This document shows positions 1 through 8,647 of a stretch of DNA of 46,854 nt, piece by piece. Both the position numbers and the translations under genes were made by a program. Under the pieces are notes generated by a model that worked only from the letters and a program-made list of their open reading frames with translations, did no database searches and was not told the origin of the DNA. Numbering within the stretch: the stretch's first letter is position 1; every line of letters starts with the position of its first letter. Source of the DNA: JAKAWM01 sp049966695 (lineage in GTDB: Bacteria; Actinomycetota; Acidimicrobiia; Acidimicrobiales; Palsa-688); NCBI GenBank assembly GCA_049966695.1, contig JBMFUG010000011.1, positions 1 through 46,854 of the forward strand. The letters are read 5' to 3'.

Positions 1-1
1 G

Positions 2-100
2 CTCGGCGTCGAGCTCCCGGGTGCCCGTGAGCAGCTCCAGCGCAGCGAGCGAGCCGGGCACCAAGCGCGCCCGTCGCTGGGCGAACATCGACGCTTTCAT
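2..100 (-). CDS. possible N-terminal fragment of an unidentified gene, cut by the left edge
   Basis: An open frame starts at an ATG (100-98) and runs off the left edge, giving about 33 residues that begin MKASMFAQRRARLVPG. A second in-frame ATG lies four codons on. It has the same orientation as uxaC and follows it by 44 bp, so it could be the next gene of a sugar-acid operon. I do not recognise the product, and the fragment is too short to exclude a chance frame. Confidence 0.3.
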   Translation of the reverse strand, partial: MKASMFAQRRARLVPGSLAALELLTGTRELDAE

Positions 101-144
101 GGCCGCGACAGCCTGTTTTGTGGGGTGAGGGGGATTGCGGCGTG

Positions 145-1590
145 TCAAGCAAAACGGAAAGCTATCTTCGGGGAGCGGTAAGCGAAATCGGCAGCCACTT
201 CAGCTGCGTCCGCTTTGCTTAAGCGGTGTTCCAGCACGAGGCGGGCCAAGAAAGTTGAGTACGCTCTCCTAGCTACGTCGTGGCGGGCCGGTATGGAACA
301 ATAGGCGCGCGTGTCGTCCACGAACCCAGCTAATTTGGAAAACCCAGCTGTTTCGACTACGCCAGACCAAAAACGCGCCATGGAGTCGGGGGCGTCCAGG
401 AACCACCAGGGAGCACCGAGCCACAGGCCTGGGTAATAGCTAGCCATTGGCGCTAGCTCTCGGGAATAGACCGTCTCGTCTACGGTAAAAGCGACGGCCC
501 TGAAGCCTGGGTGAGACCCGAACCTGTCGAGAAGGTTGTGCAATGAGGCGGTGAAGCTGGTCGCGACGGGGAAGTCGGCACCGATGTCTGGGCCAAAGCG
601 CGCGAAAGCGTAGCTGTCATGGTTGCGCCAAACGCCGGGGTGGAGCTGCATGACCAAGCCGTCCTCGGCAGACATGCGCGCCATCTCCATCAGCATGTGA
701 GAGAGGAAGACCGCCGCATCGCCTGGTTGGTGCGGGCCGAGGCGCAGGCGGTCGTAAAGCCGCGAGGCCTCGTGCTCGCTCAAGTCGGTCGGCTCGATCG
801 AAAAGTGCCCATGGTCCGTGGCTGTAGCGCCAAGGGCCTTGAAGGCAGCTCGCCTGGCCTCTAAGGCTTCTATGTAACCGCGGTACGAGCCGGTGTCGAT
901 GCCAGAGACCCGGTGCAACTGTTCGAGCAGTTGGTTCCACCGGCCCGGGTCAGTAACTTCGACCAGCTGGTCGGGGCGAAAAGTGGGCACGACTTTGCCG
1001 TGCCAAGCCGGATCTGCGTCCAGGGCTTGGTGAGCATCCAAGTCGTCCAACGGCGAGTCCGTTGTTGCTAGCACCTCGAGCCCGAAGCGCTGGAAAAGGG
1101 CGCGCGGCCGCATTTCTGGACGTTGCAGGTGCTCCGTGACCTGGTCGAAGGTCTGGTCGGAGGTCTCTTCGGTCAGCGGTCCTGTGATGTCGAAGAGATC
1201 GGCTAGCTCGTGCTCCAGCCAAAGGCGCATGCTGGTCCCCCGGAACACGGGCCAGTAGCGGCATAGCAAGCGCCAGATGTCCCGGGGAGCCGGCCTGGTT
1301 GCTGGTGCAGCGCCGGCCGGGCCACGAGCTGGGACGCCGAGGTTCTCCAGCGGGACCCCTTGGGCGTGCAGCAAGCGCGTTATGTAATGGTCAGGGGTAA
1401 CCAAAAGAGCCGCCGGGTCAGGGAACATTTCGTCCTTCTCTAGGACGGTTGCGTCCACGTGGCCGTGCGGCGAGACCAGCGGGAGCTGAGCTACTTGGCT
1501 GTACAGTTCTCTAGCGAGCTCGCGTACAGACGGGTCGGCGCCTAACAGGCGGTCGGGATGGGGAAAGTCTTGAGCGGGGTGTTCAACCAC
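145..1590 (-). CDS. uxaC: glucuronate isomerase (uronate isomerase)
   Basis: The 481-residue protein matches the UxaC family, a metal-dependent amidohydrolase-fold enzyme of normal length. It isomerises D-glucuronate to D-fructuronate and D-galacturonate to D-tagaturonate in hexuronate breakdown. Visible family segments are the N-terminal LPLVSPHGHVDA, where the HGH pair supplies metal ligands, FPDPAALLVTPDHY, and a middle stretch around RDIWRLLCRYWPVFRGT. The start is GTG at 1590: a TACGTT -10-like hexamer sits 8 nt upstream, so the mRNA is probably leaderless. No other hexuronate genes are visible, although the cut frame at the left edge could be one. The family assignment is firm; the physiological substrate is inferred. 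Confidence 0.93.
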   Translation of the reverse strand: MVEHPAQDFPHPDRLLGADPSVRELARELYSQVAQLPLVSPHGHVDATVLEKDEMFPDPAALLVTPDHYITRLLHAQGVPLENLGVPARGPAGAAPATRPAPRDIWRLLCRYWPVFRGTSMRLWLEHELADLFDITGPLTEETSDQTFDQVTEHLQRPEMRPRALFQRFGLEVLATTDSPLDDLDAHQALDADPAWHGKVVPTFRPDQLVEVTDPGRWNQLLEQLHRVSGIDTGSYRGYIEALEARRAAFKALGATATDHGHFSIEPTDLSEHEASRLYDRLRLGPHQPGDAAVFLSHMLMEMARMSAEDGLVMQLHPGVWRNHDSYAFARFGPDIGADFPVATSFTASLHNLLDRFGSHPGFRAVAFTVDETVYSRELAPMASYYPGLWLGAPWWFLDAPDSMARFWSGVVETAGFSKLAGFVDDTRAYCSIPARHDVARRAYSTFLARLVLEHRLSKADAAEVAADFAYRSPKIAFRFA

Positions 1591-1598
1591 GTCACTGG

Positions 1599-1604
1599 AA
1601 CGTA
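1599..1604 (-). promoter_or_regulatory. leaderless -10 box of uxaC
   Basis: TACGTT on the minus strand lies 8 nt before the GTG start and fits the actinobacterial TANNNT -10 element. The transcript would begin at or next to the start codon. No Shine-Dalgarno sequence is present. No clear -35 box was identified. Confidence 0.45.
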
Positions 1605-1657
1605 GCCCGCCTGGGTGCTCGCGAGCGAGCCGAACGGGCGGGCTCCTCGGCCCTGTG

Positions 1658-3529
1658 TCAGTGGCTCGGCGAAGCGCTGGCCTCTTCGGCGAGGAGAGGG
1701 GCTCCTTCGACTTGCTCTGGCCCGCTGCCTCGTGAGTACCAGTTGCGCCAAACGAGGCGGTGAAGAGGCACCCAGCGCGGTATGTCGCGTAAGCCCGGGA
1801 TGAACGGGACAGCGAGGAGCAACAAGGTGGCTGCTCCTGTCAGGTAGATAGCAACCAAGTCGACGTTGGCTGAACCCGAGAAGTGGTTGCCCGGGATCTG
1901 GTACCAAAGGGTGTACAGCCACAGCCAAGGCTGGCCCGGGTAGCTGCCGGTCTCGTTCATCACGCCCCACTGGTTGCCCGTAAGGTGCTGGGCCTGAGCC
2001 AGGTGGGCGAAGTAGTTGCCGTCTTCCAAGAAAAGCAGCGGCTTGGTGTAGTTGGTGCCGTAGAAAGGCTGTTGGGCTAGCAGGTCGGCGTCAAGGGCGC
2101 CTGACCTGGCAAGCGTGAGCTCGCTTGTGACCAACGTCGGCACGGGGCCGTCGGCTGCTCTCGGTACGGAGGGGACGCCGTTATGGAAACTGACGTGGGT
2201 GACGGCGCTCAGGTAGGCCATGTCCCAGCGCTTTTGTGCCGCAGCAGGCGCATGGTCGTAGCTGGTGAGCGCCACGCGTAACGATGGGTCGGTCGCGGCC
2301 AGCTTCGACAATGGCGACAGCACAAAGGTGCTGGCGGCGTTGATGGGCTGGCGGACACCTGCCAGTAGCTGCCAGGAGATCCCAATGCGCTGCACGTAGG
2401 CGGAGCCATGGTTGTAGGGCGGCCCGTAAGTAGCGGTCTCCGAAGTGCCGGCCAGTTCGCTCGCAGCAGTGGCCATGAAGTCTGCGGGGGCCACTCGCGC
2501 CCAGCTCTGCACGGTCACCGGTGGTTCGTCAGGTGAGGAGAGCAACCCCGCTAGGAGGAACACGAAAACGACCACTACCAGGGTCGCTACCGCGCCCTCC
2601 TTCAAGATGTCGTAACGGCGGGTCGGCCCCCGCCAATCGGAGGCCTCTGCGACTTGTGCAGCGCGCCGCTCTGAGGTCAAACGAGGGCGCCTCTTGGGCA
2701 AGGGGTGAGAAACGCCTCGGACACGTACGAGCAAGACGTGGGCGCCGACTATGGTGACCAGGGCCAAGGGTAGGAGCACGATGTGCCACATGAGCATCTG
2801 GCCGAAGTTCATCAGGTCGAAAAACCCGCCCAGGCCGGTGGCGTTGATGGCGTCTTTGCCGTTGGTCGAGATCCACTGAGAGTCGAAGTTCTGCTGTGAG
2901 AGGTAGCCGGTGAAGCACTCCACGACGGAGGCAAGGAAGGCGACTACACCGGTCACCCAGGTGAGCGCCCGGCGCCCGCGCCAAGCCGCCATCCAGAACT
3001 TGCCCCACAGGTGGATGACCATAAAGGCCATGAACGTCTCTACGCTCCACAGGTGCAGGCTGTTGAAGAAATGCCCTACAGGGTCGTAGTGCCACCAGTC
3101 CGGGCCACCCAGCGCGAGAGCGAAGCCCGAGATTATGGCGGTGCCGAGGGCGGCCAGCGTGGCCACCCCGAACACGTAAATCCAAGAGGAAACGTAGGCT
3201 GGCTGGCTGTCTGGCAGTAGCTTGCCTGGTGGCAACAGGCGCAGTGCTGCGTTGCGCAAGCGAGCAGTCCACATCGTCTCGTCTTGCAGCCCCTCAGCAC
3301 CCTGGCCCTGGTCGTCGGGCACTTCGTCTTTGGACGGTGCAACAGCCGCTGGTGCTCGCAGCTCAGCGGGGGCAGGGAAGGGCAGTAGCAGTGCAAGCCC
3401 GAAGATCACCACCATCACAGCTATGAGGACCAGGTTGGCCTCCGAGACTGTGAAGATGGACCAATGGAAGTAGTGGCCTGGCTTGTCGAGATTAATGGCC
3501 GATGCGAGAAACTCGTGCTGGTACGCCAT
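1658..3529 (-). CDS. b6-type di-heme cytochrome b with long C-terminal extension
   Basis: This 623-residue integral membrane protein carries the cytochrome b/b6 N-terminal domain. Two heme-ligand histidine pairs are visible. The first, LHLWSVETFMAFMVIHLWG, has His residues 14 apart. The second, WHIVLLPLALVTIVGAHV, has them 15 apart, the spacing of b6-type rather than mitochondrial-type cytochrome b. An extra membrane helix (about residues 30-51) precedes the domain. After the core there is another helix, a long soluble region of about 200 residues and a last helix near residues 565-585. No Rieske protein, cytochrome c or subunit IV gene is next to it, so its redox partner is unknown. Quinol oxidation is the likely role, by inference. 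The ATG start has only a weak TACATT box 10 nt upstream. Confidence 0.8.
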   Translation of the reverse strand: MAYQHEFLASAINLDKPGHYFHWSIFTVSEANLVLIAVMVVIFGLALLLPFPAPAELRAPAAVAPSKDEVPDDQGQGAEGLQDETMWTARLRNAALRLLPPGKLLPDSQPAYVSSWIYVFGVATLAALGTAIISGFALALGGPDWWHYDPVGHFFNSLHLWSVETFMAFMVIHLWGKFWMAAWRGRRALTWVTGVVAFLASVVECFTGYLSQQNFDSQWISTNGKDAINATGLGGFFDLMNFGQMLMWHIVLLPLALVTIVGAHVLLVRVRGVSHPLPKRRPRLTSERRAAQVAEASDWRGPTRRYDILKEGAVATLVVVVFVFLLAGLLSSPDEPPVTVQSWARVAPADFMATAASELAGTSETATYGPPYNHGSAYVQRIGISWQLLAGVRQPINAASTFVLSPLSKLAATDPSLRVALTSYDHAPAAAQKRWDMAYLSAVTHVSFHNGVPSVPRAADGPVPTLVTSELTLARSGALDADLLAQQPFYGTNYTKPLLFLEDGNYFAHLAQAQHLTGNQWGVMNETGSYPGQPWLWLYTLWYQIPGNHFSGSANVDLVAIYLTGAATLLLLAVPFIPGLRDIPRWVPLHRLVWRNWYSRGSGPEQVEGAPLLAEEASASPSH

Positions 3530-3679
3530 ATGTAATCAGAATGTAGTTAACATATACGACATGGCTAGGGCCAAAGGTCCATTACTCCCTGCTTCCACGT
3601 TGTGGTCTTCACTGTGCCCACCACCGGTCCTCAGGTGCAGCTTCCTGACCGCTCTGGGTATTTGCAAGATTACCTATGG

Positions 3680-3782
3680 CGGTGACCGAAGGCCTCAGTA
3701 GGTGCACGCCCGTCACCGGTGCACAGCAGGTTGGCTTCGACCTCGAAGACAGCGGCATGACGAGCTGCAGCGGGTGCACAGC
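3680..3782 (+). promoter_or_regulatory. possible structured leader upstream of the dedA-purN operon
   Basis: The 405-bp gap between the divergent cytochrome b and dedA-purN genes (3530-3934) holds no convincing gene. Within it, CGGTGAC (3680-3686) can pair with GTCACCG (3712-3718). The heptamer GGTGCAC occurs three times, at 3701, 3718 and 3773, the last two extended to GGTGCACAGC. I could not match this to a known riboswitch class. It may be a protein operator array, a structured 5' leader, or chance. Confidence 0.25.
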
Positions 3783-3934
3783 TACTATTGGCGCAGGTTC
3801 GCGGGTCGCCACCGGGCGCCTCCGTCCAGCGTCCTTGTTGCTAAACTGGCTCTTGCTGGGCTAGGTGCCCCGGGCGTGGTCCGCAAGCTGGGAGCCACTT
3901 CAGGAGGGAGCCCGACACGCAACCGCCACCACAC

Positions 3935-5197
3935 TTGCCGGGCCTGTTCCAGACGCTTGCCCCCGTTCTCGACCACTACGGGTACTTGGCGGTGGCCGGG
4001 TTCATCTTTTTGGAAGACTTCGGCACGCCTTTCGTGCCAGGTGAGACTGTGCTCATCGGTGCAGCTGTCTACGCCGGCGCGGGGCGGCTTAACGTCGTAG
4101 CGGTCGCGCTGCTTGGGCTGCTGGCTGCAGTGCTCGGGGACAATGTCGGCTACGCGATAGGCCACTTCGTGGGGCGCGAAGCCATAGCGCGTTGGGGGCG
4201 CTACGTGCTGCTCACGGACGAGCGCATGTCCAGGGCCGAGGCTTTCTTCGCGCGCCAAGGCGGCAAGGTTGTCGTGGCCGCTCGCTTCGTAGATGGGCTC
4301 CGCCAGGTGAACGGCATCGTGGCTGGGATGACCGAAATGCCATGGCTGAGCTTTCTCGCTTTTAACTTCATCGGTGCGGTGGCCTGGGTGGGTTGTTGGG
4401 TCGCGCTCGGTTACATGGCTGGGAGCCACATTGTCCCCATATATAACTGGTTCTCTCGAGCCGGCATCTACGCCCTGGTCGCGGTCGTCGTCGCCTTGGC
4501 GGGCGTAGTGGTCGGCCGCCGTTTGCTCAGGCGCCGCGCCCAGGCTCGTGCCGACAGGGCCAGCTCTGGCGCTGGGGTAGGGTTGGAGGTGGTGGGTCAA
4601 GACAGGGTTAGTAATTTGCGCCTGGGAGTGCTCGCGTCTGGCAGCGGGACGATCCTGGAGTCGGTACTTGCTGCGGGGCTGCCCGTTTGTGTCGTCCTGG
4701 CCGACCGGCCCTGCCGGGCGTTGGAAATAGCTGCGAGAGCAGGCGTCCCTGCCGAGCTGGTGCTCCGGGAAAGTTATGGCCCGGAGTTCGACCGCGAAGG
4801 CTACACGCACAAGGTGGTGGGCACGCTCCGGCGCCACCGGGTTGACGTGGTTGCTATGGCTGGCTTCGGCACTGTTCTCGGTCCCGAGGTCATTAGGGCT
4901 TTCCCCGGCCGGGTCCTCAACACCCACCCGGCACTTTTGCCCAACTTCAAAGGATGGCATGCTGTGCGCGATGCCCTGGCCGCTGGCGTCGCGGTCACGG
5001 GCACCACGGTGCACATAGCCACTGAAGAAGCCGACGAGGGGCCAGTGCTGGCCCAGGAGGAGGTGAAGGTGCTCCCCGGGGACACCGAAGAAGCTCTCCA
5101 CGAAAGGATAAAGGTAGTCGAGCGGCGGCTGTACCCCGAGACGATCCGGAACTTCCTGGAGAAATTAGGTCAACCCCAGCAGAGAGGTGAAAATTGA
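3935..5197 (+). CDS. DedA-family membrane protein fused to phosphoribosylglycinamide formyltransferase (PurN)
   Basis: One uninterrupted 420-codon frame encodes two unrelated families. Residues 1-210 are a DedA/VTT membrane protein, with the signature FLEDFGTPFVPGETVLIGAA and several hydrophobic helices, ending in an Arg-rich cytoplasmic segment. Residues 227-415 are a complete PurN, the 10-formyl-THF-dependent GAR transformylase of purine synthesis. The three catalytic residues are present: N329 and H331 in NTHPALLP, and D367 in EADEGP. The H-to-D spacing of 36 equals that of the E. coli enzyme. The linker has possible internal starts (GTG 4589 or 4592, TTG 4616), but the GGAGG there abuts the GTGs, so separate translation is unproven. 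The TTG start at 3935 lacks a good Shine-Dalgarno. The frame overlaps purH by 4 nt, so the two are coupled. Confidence 0.85.
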   Translation: MPGLFQTLAPVLDHYGYLAVAGFIFLEDFGTPFVPGETVLIGAAVYAGAGRLNVVAVALLGLLAAVLGDNVGYAIGHFVGREAIARWGRYVLLTDERMSRAEAFFARQGGKVVVAARFVDGLRQVNGIVAGMTEMPWLSFLAFNFIGAVAWVGCWVALGYMAGSHIVPIYNWFSRAGIYALVAVVVALAGVVVGRRLLRRRAQARADRASSGAGVGLEVVGQDRVSNLRLGVLASGSGTILESVLAAGLPVCVVLADRPCRALEIAARAGVPAELVLRESYGPEFDREGYTHKVVGTLRRHRVDVVAMAGFGTVLGPEVIRAFPGRVLNTHPALLPNFKGWHAVRDALAAGVAVTGTTVHIATEEADEGPVLAQEEVKVLPGDTEEALHERIKVVERRLYPETIRNFLEKLGQPQQRGEN

Positions 5198-6756
5198 GGG
5201 TACTTTTGTCACCCTACGACAAGACCGGCCTTGTCGATTTCGCGGCTGCATTGGAACGTGCGGGCCACGAGCTTGTGGCCAGCGGCAAGACGGCGGCCAT
5301 GTTGGTCCAAGCAGGGATCGCCCATCGGGCGGTACAGGACGTGACAGGGTTCCCCGAGATCCTCGGTGGCCGGGTAAAGACGCTTCACCCCGTGGTCCAT
5401 GGAGGCATACTCGCCGACCTGGCCAACCCCGAGCACCTTGCTGACCTGGCTGTTCACGGCATTGCACCGATAGGTCTGGTGGTTTGCAACCTGTACCCGT
5501 TCCGGTCGGGACCTTCCATCGAGATGATCGATATCGGGGGCGTGGCACTGCTGCGCGCCGCTGCCAAGAACTGGGCCCATGTGGGCGTTGTTGTCGACCC
5601 AGCCGACTATAAAGAAGTGGCCGAGGACCTTTTAGACGACGGCCAACTTGAAGAGGGGCTGCGCAGGCGCTTGGCCCGGAAGGCTTTTGCCCACACCGCT
5701 GCGTACGACGCCGCTATCGTCAGTTGGCTCGATGAGCAAAGCGCGCCGGGGACGGGTGCTGATGAGCGCGCTGCGGACGCGAAAATGGCCAAAGAGGCCG
5801 AGGCTTTGCCGCCCACTGTCCATTTGGCTTTGGAGCTGGCACAGCCGCTTCGCTACGGCGAGAACCCCCACCAGCGAGGGGCACGCTACCGCAACTTGGG
5901 CGAGCGCAGCTGGTGGGACGATGTTGTCCAGCATGGAGGAAAGGAGCTTTCCTACCTCAACCTTTACGATGCCGACGCTGCTTGGGCCCTGTTGCACGAA
6001 ATCTCCGGCCTGGGCCCGGCAGCAGCTGTCATCGTAAAGCACGCCAACCCTTGCGGGGCGGCCATAGGCCCCGACCTCGAGACGGCTTACCAAAAAGCCT
6101 ACGACTGCGACCCGATGTCGGCGTTCGGTGGGATAGTCGCGCTTTCTGGTGTAGTCGACGAGCGTGTGGCCGAGGCGATGCTGAGGAGCTCACACGCAGA
6201 CGTGCTCATTGCCCCTGGTTACACCGCTGAGGCCTTAGCGCTTTTTGCCTCCAAGCGTAAAAACATGCGTTCGCTTGAAGCACCCGAGCCGACGCCGCTG
6301 CGCTGGCACGTGCGCCAGGTCAGCGGTGGCTGGCTGGTGCAAGACCCTTACCGCCTGGTCGCCGGCCCTGAGCAATGGCGCGTCGTGACCAGTGCAAAAC
6401 CAACAGAGGAAGGCTGGCGCGACTTGCAGCTAGCTTGGCGGGTTTGCGCCGCGGTCAAGTCCAATGCGATCGTCCTGGCCGCGAAGGGGATGGCTGTTGG
6501 CATCGGTGGCGGTCAGCAGAACAGGGTTTCGCCTGGAGAGATAGCAGTCGCTAGGGCGGCGGGAAGGGCACGGGGGGGTGCGGCCGCGAGTGACGCCTTT
6601 TTCCCCTTTAGGGACGGGCTTGACACCGTCGCCGCAGCCGGGGTCACCTGTGTTGCCCAGCCAGGAGGGTCCGTGCGCGACGCCGAAGTGATCGCGGCAG
6701 CCGAAGAGCACGGCATTGCTATGGTCTTTACCGGAGAGCGCCAATTTAGGCACTAG
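5194..6756 (+). CDS. purH: bifunctional AICAR transformylase/IMP cyclohydrolase
   Basis: The 520-residue PurH catalyses the last two steps of IMP synthesis. The N-terminal IMP cyclohydrolase domain (about 1-195) shows VKTLHPVVHGGIL, and the C-terminal AICAR transformylase domain shows RYGENPHQ and IVKHANPCG, whose Lys-His pair is catalytic. The usual GIGAGQMSRVDS segment reads GIGGGQQNRVSP here, a mild divergence. The C-terminus ends in FTGERQFRH. TTG at 5194 overlaps the preceding TGA and has AGAGGTGA 6-13 nt upstream, supporting that start and translational coupling to the PurN half. Length is normal for the family. Confidence 0.95.
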   Translation: MRVLLSPYDKTGLVDFAAALERAGHELVASGKTAAMLVQAGIAHRAVQDVTGFPEILGGRVKTLHPVVHGGILADLANPEHLADLAVHGIAPIGLVVCNLYPFRSGPSIEMIDIGGVALLRAAAKNWAHVGVVVDPADYKEVAEDLLDDGQLEEGLRRRLARKAFAHTAAYDAAIVSWLDEQSAPGTGADERAADAKMAKEAEALPPTVHLALELAQPLRYGENPHQRGARYRNLGERSWWDDVVQHGGKELSYLNLYDADAAWALLHEISGLGPAAAVIVKHANPCGAAIGPDLETAYQKAYDCDPMSAFGGIVALSGVVDERVAEAMLRSSHADVLIAPGYTAEALALFASKRKNMRSLEAPEPTPLRWHVRQVSGGWLVQDPYRLVAGPEQWRVVTSAKPTEEGWRDLQLAWRVCAAVKSNAIVLAAKGMAVGIGGGQQNRVSPGEIAVARAAGRARGGAAASDAFFPFRDGLDTVAAAGVTCVAQPGGSVRDAEVIAAAEEHGIAMVFTGERQFRH

Positions 6757-6794
6757 CCCGGCTTGAGGGACCTGTCCTATCCCCTAGGAGCGTA

Positions 6795-7667
6795 ATGGCC
6801 GCAGTGATCATGTCCGGCGCACCAGTGGCAGATGCGGTTCTGGCAGAGGTGGCCGAAAGAGTTAGAAAGCTCAACAGCGTGGGCAAGACGGTGGGCCTCG
6901 CTACCATTTTGGTGGGCGACGACCCGGCGAGCGCGCACTATGTAGCGAGGAAGCACGAGACATGCGAGCGTTACGGCCTTCGTTCCGTGGACGTGCGCAT
7001 CCCGGCTAACGCTAGCCAACAAGACTTGCTGGAGGCAGTTGACCAGCTGAACGCCGATCCCGACGTGGACGGGTTCTTGTTGCAGAACCCGGTACCGGCT
7101 GGGTTTGACTACGCCGAGGCCTTGGCGCGGGTGGAGCCGTCCAAGGACGTCGACGGGCTGCACCCTGTCAACCTGGGCTATTTGGCTTTGGGGGAGCCCG
7201 GCCACCCGCGGCCGTGCACGCCCCTTGGGGTAAAGGCCTTGCTCGAGTACTACGGGGTGGCTGTCGAAGGTCGTTCGGTGGTGGTGGTCGGCCGGGGGCC
7301 GACTTTGGGCCGGCCACTTGCCTTGCTGCTCTCGCTCAAGGAGGCGGGGGCCAATGCTGCGGTAACCGTCGTGCACACGGGGGTCAAGGACTGGGCCCAG
7401 CACACGCGGCGGGCTGACATCGTGGTCGGTGCCGCAGGGTCCCCCAACATGATCACCCCTGAGGTGATCGCTCCTGGTGCGGTTGTCATAGGTGGAGGCT
7501 TAACCTGGCAAGGCCGCAAGGTGCTGTCCGACGTGGACGAGCGTTGTGCCGAAGTCGCAGGTTGGGTGACACCTCGCCTTGGCGGGGTGGGCGTTACTAC
7601 GGTGGCCATGCTGTTGCGCAACACTGTCGACGCTGCAGAAGCCAGGTACGCGCTCGAAGGCAGCTAG
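6795..7667 (+). CDS. folD: bifunctional methylenetetrahydrofolate dehydrogenase/methenyltetrahydrofolate cyclohydrolase
   Basis: FolD (290 residues) interconverts 5,10-methylene-THF and 10-formyl-THF, the formyl donor used by the neighbouring PurN and PurH. Y49 and K53 in YVARK are the conserved catalytic pair. KDVDGLHPVNLG and PCTPLGVKALL are the two family signatures, VVVVGRGPTLGRPLA is the nucleotide-binding turn, and RLGGVGVTTVAML is the C-terminal signature. ATG at 6795 is preceded by TAGGAG at good spacing. It follows purH by 38 bp on the same strand and probably belongs to the same transcript. Confidence 0.95.
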   Translation: MAAVIMSGAPVADAVLAEVAERVRKLNSVGKTVGLATILVGDDPASAHYVARKHETCERYGLRSVDVRIPANASQQDLLEAVDQLNADPDVDGFLLQNPVPAGFDYAEALARVEPSKDVDGLHPVNLGYLALGEPGHPRPCTPLGVKALLEYYGVAVEGRSVVVVGRGPTLGRPLALLLSLKEAGANAAVTVVHTGVKDWAQHTRRADIVVGAAGSPNMITPEVIAPGAVVIGGGLTWQGRKVLSDVDERCAEVAGWVTPRLGGVGVTTVAMLLRNTVDAAEARYALEGS

Positions 7668-7670
7668 CCC

Positions 7671-7676
7671 TACGCT
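7671..7676 (+). promoter_or_regulatory. leaderless -10 box of metF
   Basis: TACGCT lies 8 nt before the GTG start of metF, just after the folD stop codon, and no Shine-Dalgarno is present. metF can therefore probably be transcribed as a leaderless mRNA in addition to any readthrough from folD. Confidence 0.45.
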
Positions 7677-7684
7677 GGGCCGTA

Positions 7685-8569
7685 GTGGCCAAAATAACTG
7701 ACCTGTTGTCACAAGGTAGGACGTTCTCGTTCGAGTTCTTCCCGCCTAAGAGCGATGAGGAGCTGCTGGCGCTGGTCCAGGTGCTGCGTGACCTGGAGCC
7801 GCTGCGGCCGTCGTTCGTGTCCGTCACGTATAGAGGCGGGCCGTCTTCCCGTCAGAGGACCACCGACCTGGTCCGGTCCATCTTGCGGCGGACTTCCCTT
7901 ACCCCGATGGCGCACCTTACTTGCGCCGGGCATACCCGCCTGGAGCTGGCTGACATCTTGGTGACCTTCCGCAAGGACGGTGTCGAGAACTTGATGGCCT
8001 TGGGTGGTGACCCCCTGCCGGCTCCCGCCCCGCCAGGGGAGCTCGACCACGCTGTGCAACTGGTCGAGCTTGCACGAGCTATAGGCGGTTTTTGCATAGG
8101 GGTGGCCGCGCACCCGGCTGGTAACCCTCGCTCGCCTGACCTGGCTAGCGACCGGCGGTTCCTAGCGAGGAAACTTCAATCAGCCGACTTCGCCATCACG
8201 CAATTCTTCTTCTCGGTGAGCGACTACCTCCGCTTGGTTGACGGCCTGGCTTTGCTTGGCGTCGACAAGCCTGTCATACCGGGGATCATGCCTGTGACCA
8301 GCACCAAGCAGGTGCCGCGCATGGCCCAGATGGGCGCGCCGGTGCCCCGGGCCCTAGTCGAAGCTATGGAAGCGGCGGCGCAGCGTGGCGACGACGTGGC
8401 CAAGGTTGGCATTGCCGCGGCTACGGAACTGTGCAGCAGGCTGCTCGACGAGGGGGCACCTGGCTTGCACTTCTATACGCTCAACCGCTCTGGGGCCACT
8501 CGTGAGATTTACGCGAACTTGGGCCTGGCCCCGGCCGTAGGGAGCCCGCCTGCCAGCGCGGACCGCTAA
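7685..8569 (+). CDS. metF: 5,10-methylenetetrahydrofolate reductase
   Basis: The 294-residue flavoenzyme reduces methylene-THF to 5-methyl-THF for methionine synthesis. TIM-barrel family segments are FSFEFFPPKSDEE with the conserved Glu, SVTYRGG, HLTCAGH, and ENLMALGGDPLP with the flavin-site Asp. Two motifs diverge mildly from SVTYGAGG and LALRGD. The frame stays open far upstream into folD, but homology begins at VAKITDLLSQGRTFSFEF, and the TACGCT box sets GTG 7685 as the start. The gene completes the folate block started by purN. Confidence 0.92.
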   Translation: MAKITDLLSQGRTFSFEFFPPKSDEELLALVQVLRDLEPLRPSFVSVTYRGGPSSRQRTTDLVRSILRRTSLTPMAHLTCAGHTRLELADILVTFRKDGVENLMALGGDPLPAPAPPGELDHAVQLVELARAIGGFCIGVAAHPAGNPRSPDLASDRRFLARKLQSADFAITQFFFSVSDYLRLVDGLALLGVDKPVIPGIMPVTSTKQVPRMAQMGAPVPRALVEAMEAAAQRGDDVAKVGIAAATELCSRLLDEGAPGLHFYTLNRSGATREIYANLGLAPAVGSPPASADR

Positions 8570-8582
8570 GTCAGCAGTCCCA

Positions 8583-8627
8583 CCGGGTAGCTGAGGCCAG
8601 CAGGGCCGGGTAGCTAAGACGAGCAGG
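8583..8627. repeat. imperfect tandem direct repeat upstream of icd
   Basis: Two 22-bp copies (8583-8604 and 8606-8627) both start CCGGGTAGCT and end AGCAGG, with three internal differences. They lie 20-65 bp upstream of the icd -10 box. They may be operator half-sites for a regulator of icd, or simply a local duplication. Confidence 0.4.
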
Positions 8628-8647
8628 CGGGCGCGGACGTGGAAGGA

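Noticed and set aside
3780..3934. ZTP (pfl) riboswitch before the purN-purH operon
   Set aside because: I looked for the conserved 5' and 3' halves, including the closing CCGCCTGGGC. Only scattered short matches were found, so the call is not supported.
3785..5101. 438-codon minus-strand open frame opposite dedA-purN
   Set aside because: Its residues are His/Arg/Pro-rich with no family pattern and mirror the codons of the DedA and PurN domains, whose catalytic motifs are intact on the plus strand.
7544..7684. 47-residue N-terminal extension of metF
   Set aside because: It overlaps folD, is Arg-rich without homology, and the TACGCT box supports a start at GTG 7685.
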